A stretch of DNA of 64,000 nucleotides. Origin: Blepharisma stoltei (lineage: Eukaryota > Ciliophora > Heterotrichea > Heterotrichida > Blepharismidae). Of this stretch, positions 55,191 through 64,000 are shown one piece after another. Location of the stretch: contig CAJZBQ010000006.1 of the NCBI GenBank assembly GCA_914767885.1, positions 310,001 to 374,000 on the forward strand, read 5' to 3'. Position 1 is the first letter of the stretch, and each line of letters opens with the position of its first letter. The translations under genes were made by a program, and so were the position numbers. The notes below the pieces were generated by a model. That model saw only the letters and a list, made by a program, of their open reading frames with translations, was not told the DNA's origin and ran no database searches.

Positions 55191-55571
55191 TAACTCCCCC
55201 CCCTCCGTGAGTGAACAAAACCATTAGAAAAATCCCTATTTTTTGCCCAAAAACCCACCTTCCGTGAGTGAACAAAAATTTTTTTAATAGAAAAATTTTT
55301 TATGGAAAAAAATTTGATATATAAATGATAATTAGTATAATGAAATCTAGAGCTAATTCTGTTTAATTTTAAACGAATTGCTTTTTAAAACATAAATTTT
55401 ATAAATTAAATTAATATTTGCTTTCCAATTTTTGCGAATTAGGATTTTTTTAAATTTCGAAAAAAAAAATTTTTTATAAAATTTATATATAATTTTTTTT
55501 TTAAAAACAAAAAATTAAACCCCCTCCGTGAGTGAACAAAATTTTTTTGTTCACTCACGGAGGGGGGGGAG
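55191..55571. mobile_element. MITE, family A (381 bp, TAA flanks), intergenic
   Basis: TAA at 55191-55193 and 55572-55574. Complete architecture: C-tract, two direct TCCGTGAGTGAACAAAA motifs left, hairpin right. The cleanest full-length copy of the family in the window and a good reference. Confidence 0.88.
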
Positions 55572-55790
55572 TAACAAGAACAGCATTTCGAGGCAGGCTT
55601 TTTTTATGATTTTTCAAATACTTAAATAATCGTATTTTAATATTGATTTTAATTATATCTATCCATATTAAAGCTTTTAAATATATTTAATTAAAGGTTT
55701 ATTTTTATTTTTGCATTAAAGCTTAAAAAGAAATTATCAATTAAAAACTTATATTAGATGAATTAATAGGATAAATTTAAGTAAAATGCT

Positions 55791-58700
55791 TTAGTTAAGT
55801 AAGATTAAGAAGAATGTCAGCGCTGCGCTAACTTCCATAAACACTGCATTGCTTGAGCTGCTTGAAGATCCTGTAGTTGTAATTGAAACGCTTGCCAGAG
55901 CAGTAGAGGTGCTTGCGACATAATCAATACAAAGCGGATTTAATGGATAACTATTGCATGCAGTAAAATAGCAAACATAAGCAGTGCCTGCTTTCAAACC
56001 TGCGACAGTAATTCCCTTTCCTTTTAATTAAAGCTAAAAACTCTTTCCCAATAAGACGTTTTATATTTTTTGAAAAAATTTTCATAATTAAAAACATTTT
56101 AAGACTAAGAATATAATTAAATGCAAATTTTTGAATTGATAAAATTTAATCTATATTAAATTAGAGACCAAGCTCTAGAAATTATTATATCATCTTTAAA
56201 ATATTGCCAATTGAAAAATGAAAAAATAAAATTTTGTTTCAATTCAAAGGAGATAAAAATTCTCCTAAAATTAAAAAGTTAACTGTAGTTAGCTCAAAAC
56301 TTTAAGGAAAAGTAAGAGTTTCGCTAGTAGCAGCAACGCTTGTAACGCTTGATGATGGCACTGTAGAAGATGTAGCATCTAGCCCATCCATAACTTGCCA
56401 AGCATAAGTGATGCGACCTGTCAAATCGTCATCTGAGCATGACACATAGATGGTTCCTGCCTGTGAAGAAGCTGCTGTGAAAGTTGCAGATGTATCAGCG
56501 ACTGTAGATTTTGCTGGGGCAGTTGACCATGATGGAGTTGTTCCTGTCGAGACGGATGCAGATGTCCCCAAGCTTGTTGCGGTCAATGCGTATAAGTTAG
56601 TGAAGTCTGATGTTGCCTGGGCTTGGTTAGTATTGAGGTTGGTTATCATAGATGATGATGTGTAGGATGGATATCTGCTATCAGCAAGAACATTATAAGT
56701 AAATGTCGTAGTGCTAGTAGTGCTGCTTTGGAGCATTCTACTAGATGATGTCCCTGATAAAGTTAACCATGAAGGATTCACGCCCATGTTCTTAGCTAAA
56801 ACCTTGGCGATATTGCTGCTGGAGCTGCTAGCTACAGATCCTGAAAAAGTGACTGATGTTGTGTAGATAGAAGCAAGAGCATCTGTGGTAAAGTTATAAG
56901 TCTTTATAGGGTAAACCGTAGTATCATTGGTCAATCTTGTAGCAATATAAGCTGTAAAAGTATAGCTGGTTCCAGCCATAAGCCAGTTGAAGTCAAGTGT
57001 AGCACCTGAAGTCGTAATAACCCTGACTCCCCCCCCCCCCCCCTCCGTGAGCGAACAAAACCATTAGAAAAATCGCCATTTTTTGACCAAAAACCCACCC
57101 TCCGTGAGTGAACAAAAATTTTTTTAATAGAAAAAAATTTTAATGGAAAAAAAATTTTGATATATAAATGATAATTAGTATAATGAAATCTAGAGCTAAT
57201 TCTGTTTAATTTTAAACAAATTGCGTTTTAAAACATAAATTTTGCAAATTAAATTAATATTTGCTTCCCAATTTTTGCAAATTAGGATTTTTTTTAAATT
57301 TCGAAAAAAATATTTTTTATAAAATTTATATATAAATTTTTTTTAAAAAAAAAAATTAACCCCCCTCCGTGAGCGAACAAAATTTTTTTTGTTCGCTCAC
57401 GGAGGGGGGGGGGGGAGTGAGAAGAAGCCCAATAATCATTGCAATGTTCAGCATGGATTCTTTTGAAGAAAGAATAGATATCGGTATCCCCTTTAGAAGT
57501 GTTAATATCTGTCTCTGTATGATTATACTGAATTGCTAATTGCTCGTTTAGGGTTAGAATGCTGCTGGATGGGGTTACAAGATCAGAAACCAAAGCTGAG
57601 AGTCCAGCAAAAGTAAGAACCTGAGAACCTTGGCATCCAAGACCCCAATACAAAACTCCGGCTATTGATGTCGTCACACTAATCTTGTATTCTGATGCGC
57701 TTACTTTAGACCCTGATAGTCCTGGAGTAGCTGCGACTATAGAAGGATAAGTCGTTAAAACTGAAACTGTCACCTTGCTTGGAGCTGTAAAGGCAGCAGC
57801 ATCAGTTCCTGAAAGGGTAAATGTAAGAGATGGAGAAGTTGTGGAGGCTACATAAGTAGAGCCAACATGAATTTGGAAATAAAGTTCATTTACATCAGGA
57901 CCAAATGTAAGAGCAGTCGGAGTGATTGTAAATCCAGTGACTGAAGCTGAAGGGGTTACTATTAATTGAGTAGCTGGAGAGTTTGCAAGAGCCACTCTGA
58001 TTGGAAGACTGGTGTAGTATTGGTAGATGCTTGGCAGAGGATCCACTGTGATAGATACAGCTGTTAAAGAACTGCAAACTTCAACCAAGATGTTCAATGG
58101 GGCGCTATATAAAGGACTAGAAACTCCATCTTGCAATGTTTCAACAGGTGTTCCCCAATCGATATAGTAAATTCCTTGAGCTGCACTGCTTGTTGCTGAT
58201 ACTCTGAATTTAATTTGTGAAACCATTTGGAAGGCTATGAAGCTATATTGAGCTGAAGTGTATTTGAGGTTTCCATTATCAGGGTAATTAGCGTTTGAAG
58301 TTGGAGACAGCTTAAGTGATTTTGATTTCATAGGCCAGCTGTTGCTGTCGAGAAGGGAAATAGTGATATCTGAGCTTTGTTGTCCAGGCAATAATTTTAT
58401 ACCTCCTGAAGTATTAGTTGGATCATAATTGCCAATGCTAAGATCAGTCGTGCTCAGTGTATACCCAATAAAACCTGAGTGAAGGACTCCATAGCTTCTA
58501 GCATATGTTTTGCCTGTGCTGAATTGAGAGACTGCAATATCAAATTTATTGCTCCACTCGTCAGGAGAAGTTGTCCCAGTAAATGTAGCATAGTCAGTCA
58601 CATCCCATCCAGCAGTTCTGGTGAATCCCCATTCAGGGTTATAGAAAGAAGTCAATTGGACCTGGATTCTTGAGGTGGATGCCATTGCTAGGCTTGTCCC

Positions 58701-61700
58701 TGATGGGAATGCAAGGGTAACGTTGTTTCCATTGACAGAGCAAGATGTTGCAGAGCTGAAAGCAGTGCTGGTAGTAGTGCTTGTAGATGACGAGGATTCA
58801 TCATAATAAACTGATTTGCATGAAGATGAAGTACCCATTTTCAATTGGTTGTTGAATTGTTGAGGGAATAAGATAGAAATGATGTAATCTGGGGTGTATG
58901 TAGCTGCTGCGTAGAAGTTAAAAGTATAGGTAGCTGAATTTGCTAGCTCTGTGGAGTCAACAGTAACGTTTTTAAGTGAAACAATATTTGCTACGTTGCT
59001 TCCAATGGTAACAGTGCTGGCTGATTGGAGGTAAGACTTTACAGATCCATCAGATCCATATTGGTAAAAGCTGAATTTTCCAGCAGTAGTTCCTGCTACT
59101 GGGTTTTGGACCATATTGACTTGGATATCAATGCTTGCAGATGCGGCTAATGTCTTAGTGATTCCTGTTACGACAACATACCAATGATCAGCACTGCAAA
59201 GTGTTCCACTAGGAATTCCCAGTGCGCTAGATCCACAAGTAAGGTAAAAGTTATTAGGGGAGCAATCATTCAAAACAGCCTTTGCATCTCCTACATGAGG
59301 GTCAAAGTCTTTAGGGAACTGGATAATAAATGAATCAGTAGTTGCTACAGCTGAGGCTGATGAAAATGTAAAAAGATATGAAGAAACTTCTCCAGCAGAG
59401 GTTGTATTAACTTGGACAATAGATGCCAGTGTAATGACATTACTAACAGCAGTCCCAATAACGAATGGGAAAGTTGCAGTAGAACCTGATGTGGAATCTG
59501 CAGTGATTGATACACCATTCCATGTGGTAGAAATTGTCCATCCTGATGTAGTAGAGTTAGAAGTAGGCAAAGTTAAAGCACTATCAAGGTAAACTTGAAT
59601 TGCTTGACTAGCAGCCAGGGAATTTCCTAATGTCAAAGATACATAGCTACCAGACACAGAGCATGAAGAAGTGTATTGGTCAGTCCAGCAAGAATTTTGA
59701 ATAGTGGATGACGATAAAGCCCAAGAGCTTACAAACCCTGGGTTGATTTGGATAATGCTGCCTGCTGGAATTGCTTTAGAAAAAGAAAAACTCAGATAAA
59801 TGTCAGAAGTTGCTCCAGCTATATTAGGATATGCTTTCGCTACTAGTCCGCTATTTGTTGTCCCAGCTGCTGATGTGGCTGTTAAAGTGACAGAGTTTGC
59901 TGCAACGCCAAGGGTGTCTATATAATTGCCACTTCCATCAGATGTGCTTACAGCTGAAAAACAAGTTATAGATCCTGCAGTGGTAGTAGTAGGAATTATA
60001 TGATAGATTTTTACAGTAATAACTCCTGCTGCAACTGATGCAAATCCTGTCAAAGTCACAGTTGTTCCAGAGATTGTACAACTTTTAGAAACAGAATTAG
60101 AATAATTAGTAAAGCCAACTCCTTCACAAGTTGTGGCTACAGCTGATGAACTTGTAGTCCATGTGCTACTAGAGAGAGTAAGTGTTATTATGCCATTTCC
60201 AGGAATAGCATTGACTGTTGTGAATGAAAGAGTGAGGGTAGAATCTACGGAATCTGAGCCTTGAGTGTATGCTTTATCAAGTGAGCATGTGTCAGATGTA
60301 ATTGTGGCTGCGCTTAATGTTACTGAAATGCTACCTATGGCATAGCATGCTGCTGGCGTTGATGCTGCAGATGCTGAGTAAACAACTAAGCTGACTGAAT
60401 TTGAATTTGAAGTCGTCCCTGTTGTTGATGAAGGAATCAAGTTACCAATTGTAAAAGTTGATGCTGTGGATGTTGAAAGAGTAATAGCACTTGCTGCAGT
60501 TCCAACTATAAATCCTCCTGTAAATGAGTTGCTTGATGAAGAAACAGTGTAAGCTGTTGAGGATACACCTCCTAATGTCACTGAGTAGCCAGATGATGAC
60601 AGAGTGAAGCCTGCAGGCAAGCCGATTCCAATCCAATCTGATGCACTAACTGAAGCTCCAGTATGCACTTTGACAGATCCAGTAGTAGTAGCTGCACTAC
60701 CACCAACTGTATAAGATGTAGGGCTTGTTACTGATGAGCTGTCGTAGCCAGCAGCAGAAGAAGCACTGTTTAAACTGGTTGAGGATGATCCAGTATATAA
60801 AACATATTGTATAGAAGGATCTGATCCAGCTGGAACATAGTAAAATGTTAAGGTTGCAGCTATTGGTCCAGTCGGCAATCCATTTGGTAGCAATAAAACA
60901 ACTGAGCTGCCGCTGCTAACAGATCCTAGCCCAGATATTGTCACTTTATTTGAGGTAATAGTGGCTGATGGGGTAATTGAAGAGGATGTAGAAGTCACTG
61001 GAAAAGCATTACCATCTGTTACACCTGAGCCCAAATTATTGCTAGAAACCCCAGAAAATGAGATGTCAAGAGAATAGTGATTTGTGGTATCTCCAAAGTT
61101 GAAAGCTAGATTTAAAGCGTGATAGTTAACTATAAGAGGAATTCCAGCAAATGTGTCTGTGCACATTGGAGTTGCTGTCAAGAGAGAATCTGATTGAGAA
61201 TTATAAACTGAGAAAACGTAACTGGAGAATTCAACAGCCGTTGATGAGCTGCTTGACGAAAAGCCTTTTGCCCAGCATTCATAGAAAGTAGCAACATTTG
61301 ATTGAACGAATGGGAGAGCAGTTGTTTTGCTGTCGCTTCCACCTGATGGATCTCCATATGAAAAAGCGAAGTATGGAGAAGTTCCTGGAACTGGAGCATT
61401 AGTTGAAGCAAAAGCAATTGAGATAGATCCTGAAGAGCCAGAAGTAGGCGTTGCAGTGTTTCCATTTGTCGTCAAAAGTGTTTGGTCTTGAGTATTATCA
61501 GCAAAAGTCAAATCAGAATATGCTGCAGTAGATTTTATAAAAGTTTGGGTTAATTGCACTCCAGAATTAGAGAAAGGTAAATAAACCTTAAGAGTTGACC
61601 CAGTTCCCCATGAAGTTGATGGCTGTACATACCACAGTAAATACTGAGTAGTAGCAAGATAGCCTCCTTTCTGTATCCCAGAGGTGAGTCCAGTGCTGCC

Positions 61701-63176
61701 AAGGTACTTATTCTGGTCAGTTGCATAAAATTTGAAACTGGTCATTGATGCATAAGAAGAAGCAGAGCTAAAAGTCCAAGAAAATCCAGTAGCCAATGTA
61801 TCAATATTTGCAGTGCCGTCATTGCTAATTATTGAACTGACTTTTGCGCCTGAACTTAGTGCAGTTAAAAGTGTAATTGAAATTGATGAAGAAGCTGCCA
61901 AAGTAGCTCCACTAATTGATATGGTAGCAGTCGAAGAGGATACGCTACAAGTAACTCCAGATACATAATTGTTCAAAAAGCACTTTCCAGCTGTTCCTGA
62001 ATTAGTTTTAGGCTCTTGAAACCAATTTGAGGTTGATATATCTGCATTAGAAAAAGTAATAGCAATTGTTCCTGATGAAATTGGATGGGCTATTTGAAAA
62101 GTAAGCTTGGTGAAGATTGAAAAGTTGTTAGAATTGGTGCTTGGGATATCTGTAGAAGCAACATTGGAGTTATAAGGAGCCCATGAAGTTACTGTGATTG
62201 AGCCTGTAGCTGGGGTAAGAGGCCCACTTCCAGTGTATTGAGCAAGCAAATTAGTTGTTCCCCATCTCCATAATTTTAGTGTCCAGGAGTAGCTTGATGA
62301 TGACACTGCTGATGATGGAAAAGTGAAGCTGGAAACTTGAAGCTTGATCTGATAGCTTGAATTAATAATCACATCTTGAGACAGTCCATATATATAAACA
62401 CTATTTGTAGCAGGGGTAGCTGTCGATGCTGCTGTGCTAAATCCTCCGTTAGCGCCTCCGGAAGCTGCAACAGCACAAGGCAAAGAATTGTCACCTTTAG
62501 GGCCTTTGATGCTGTTAGTCACTGTAGAAATGTCTACTGATGCACAAGTAGGGCTTGTAGAGACAGTCCAATGGCTATCAGGGACAATTTCAAAAATATC
62601 ATGCTTCCAAAGATTAGTACCAGCAGGAATTGAAAAAGAGAAAATGAGGGCATCTTTTGAGCCGACAATACCAGTTGTTGAAGTTAGTGTAGCAGCAGAT
62701 ATTGTCAGAGAAGATGAGCTTGAGACAGAGGCAGATACTGCGACACAACCGAATACGTAGTTTGTGTCATAGATTTGCCCAGTTGATGAAGATCTAGTGA
62801 TCAGCTGGAAAGGTCCATAAACTCCTGCAGAGGGTAGAGAAGTTGATAACTGGAATTGTGCTGTCATATCTGTGCCACCTGTTATTGTCATTGAGCTTGA
62901 AGTATAAGTTCCAGTGCTTGAGAAGCTTGATGGGACTATTAATTGTAAAATCCCAGAGTTCCCATCAGAATTTACAGATGTAAAAGGTCTAAAATGGACA
63001 ATCACATAAACATTGCTATTACCAGAGTTAGTTTGAGTGAGCTCAATTGGATTAGGAGCCCACTTGTCTTGCCACCAGGTAATTCTGCCAGGATCTAAGA
63101 ATCCATTCTTCGAACTCATTGTAGGGTCAGCTAAAGCAAGTCATATTAAAGCGATAAAGCTTATCAGACTTTTCAT
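55791..63176 (-). CDS. Giant secreted, probably GPI-anchored surface protein (copy C), two insertions
   Basis: Start ATG 63174-63176 (signal peptide MKSLISFIALIWLALA with W by TGA), stop TAA 55791-55793. IESs at 57024-57417 and 56009-56312. The first exon block is open for over 1900 codons and collinear with copy B along the whole length: DPGRITWWQD near the N-terminus, many Ser/Thr-rich beta repeats, VLYWGLGCQGS, NMGVNPSWLT, YAWQVMDGLDATSS, AGTAYVCYFTACNSYP, and a hydrophobic C-terminal GPI-type signal (AVFMEVSAALTFFLILL). Subtracting both insertions gives 6688 bp, one base more than 3 x 2229; the extra base is a C at about 57021-57023, next to the MITE. Function unknown; surface display inferred. 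Confidence 0.83.
56009..56312. other. IES in gene C (304 bp, TAA flanks)
   Basis: TAA at 56009-56011 and 56313-56315. Ends ATTCCCTTTCC and AAGGAAAAG are inverted; a family-B-like TTTGTTTCAATTCAAAGGAG remnant lies at about 56233. Excision gives ..TSETLTVAGLKAGTAYVC, matching P1 (..TSEALTVSGLSAGTSYIC). Confidence 0.9.
57024..57417. mobile_element. MITE/IES, family A (394 bp, TGA flanks) in gene C
   Basis: TGA at 57024-57026 and 57418-57420. Long C-tract (14 C) left, 13 G right, tandem motifs left and hairpin right. Excision on the TGA repeat restores the amino-acid sequence ..YWASSQ-VITTSG.. only if one extra C in the adjacent CCC (57021-57023) is also absent. Confidence 0.85.
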
Positions 63177-64000
63177 TTTTGAGTTAGAAATTTTGAATCG
63201 GCTTAAGTGCGTTACAAAACAGAAATCTGAAAAAATTTTAACGATTTTTGTTTTTGCGAAGAAAGGGAGATTTCATATTTATCTGTAGTATAGGGACTTT
63301 TGCAGGGGAAGTCTATAATAATAAAGATGCGGGGAGGAAAACTTAAGCTCCTGCCCTCTAAAAGCAGATGGGAAGGTTGGGAAAAGATTCTAGATAATTT
63401 TGAGGTAAAAAGAAGGTGAAAATCAGAAATCAGGAAGGTCGGGATAGGATGATAGAACTGATTTTAACAAAATTTTTGGGACCTAACGATTTAGAAGCAC
63501 TTAAGGGCTAAGCAGCCGGCTGGCAGAAGCATTTAATTGGAGGTCTTTCTGGTTAAAAAATTGTTTGATGTTCATTGATAGAAGCTGAGAAAAGGAGGGC
63601 AACTTTTGGTCTAAAAATTGATAATTTTAATGAGTTATGCCTATTTAAAATGACCAAACGTTTAAAATAGCTTTTAATTAGCAATTTCACATAAATATTA
63701 AGTAATCAAGATTTTTAACTAAAAAATGCAGCCTAAATAAGTAATACATTTTTATAAAACTTGATAAATTTAAAAGAAATTTTACAAAAGTGCTTTAATT
63801 TGCATTTGTAGCTTAAATAAAGACTTCTTCGCTTAGAGCGAGTAGGAGAAGGAGGAATTAAATCATTCAACTTCAGAATTTTATTTATAAAAAGGACCAA
63901 TAAAAATGGATGCGGTACATGCGAATTACTGGAGATTTAATATGGCGGCTAGAAAGCTTATAATAAGTGCCTAGTAAGAAATTGGGATATAGGCTTGGCT
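63177..64000. other. Upstream region of gene C, 824 bp
   Basis: The first ~60 bp resemble the region upstream of gene B only at the start codon (AAAAGTCT). The rest is mixed-composition non-coding DNA with G-rich patches (63300-63460). No ORF or element boundary recognised up to the window end. Confidence 0.45.

Overview
This window looks like germline (micronuclear) DNA of a heterotrich ciliate close to Blepharisma. Four things point that way. (1) UGA is read as tryptophan throughout; the clearest case is the first WW-domain tryptophan of a CEP164-like protein. TAA and TAG are the only stops needed. (2) Introns of 15-16 nt, GT...AG, occur in at least seven genes. (3) Genes are interrupted by TA- or TNA-flanked insertions whose precise removal restores the frame, which is how internal eliminated sequences (IESs) behave. 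(4) Many insertions belong to abundant MITE-like families with C-tract ends, and a Pogo-family transposase gene is present. This agrees with what has been reported for the Blepharisma stoltei germline genome. The sequence is AT-rich, apart from a few GC-richer retroelement-like inserts.

Layout. 1-22.96 kb is a compact gene-rich segment: DDX6/Dhh1 helicase (partial), a PYM/eIF2A-type small protein, a GTSF1-like CHHC zinc-finger protein, CEP164 (one IES), a small membrane protein, an Erv46/ERGIC-3 protein (split by a retroelement-like insert with a nested MITE, plus a short IES), a small S/P/Q-rich protein split by another insert, a beta-sandwich protein, an LRR protein, several unknown proteins, a secreted methyltransferase-like protein, a convergent pair of paralogs around a tandem array of a structured-RNA-like element, a C2H2-like protein and a kelch-like protein. 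23.1-28.7 kb is a Pogo/CENP-B-type transposase gene interrupted by a MITE and by a 3.65 kb long-inverted-repeat transposon.

28.8-63.2 kb is dominated on the minus strand by a tandem family of very large secreted proteins with probable GPI anchors. Three copies are decayed (28.8-31.0, 31.7-32.0 and 32.9-35.2 kb). Two are complete or nearly so once insertions are removed (44.8-54.4 kb, 2220 aa; 55.8-63.2 kb, about 2228 aa). Between them sits a family of five small minus-strand genes encoding winged-helix-like plus coiled-coil proteins, all with one tiny intron at the same place. Two further copies of the structured-RNA-like element lie at 40.2 and 44.2 kb.

The main result is that insertion boundaries could be set from the sequence alone. 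Removing TA/TNA-bounded insertions together with 15-16 nt introns gives uninterrupted frames divisible by three in CEP164, Erv46, the Pogo gene, the 37.0-38.3 kb gene (three IESs) and the 44.8-54.4 kb gene (five insertions, one nested four deep). The most novel item is a roughly 70-nt element present five times, with stems that keep pairing while their sequence changes. I read it as an undescribed structured RNA family. All family assignments come from reading the sequence; no search was run.
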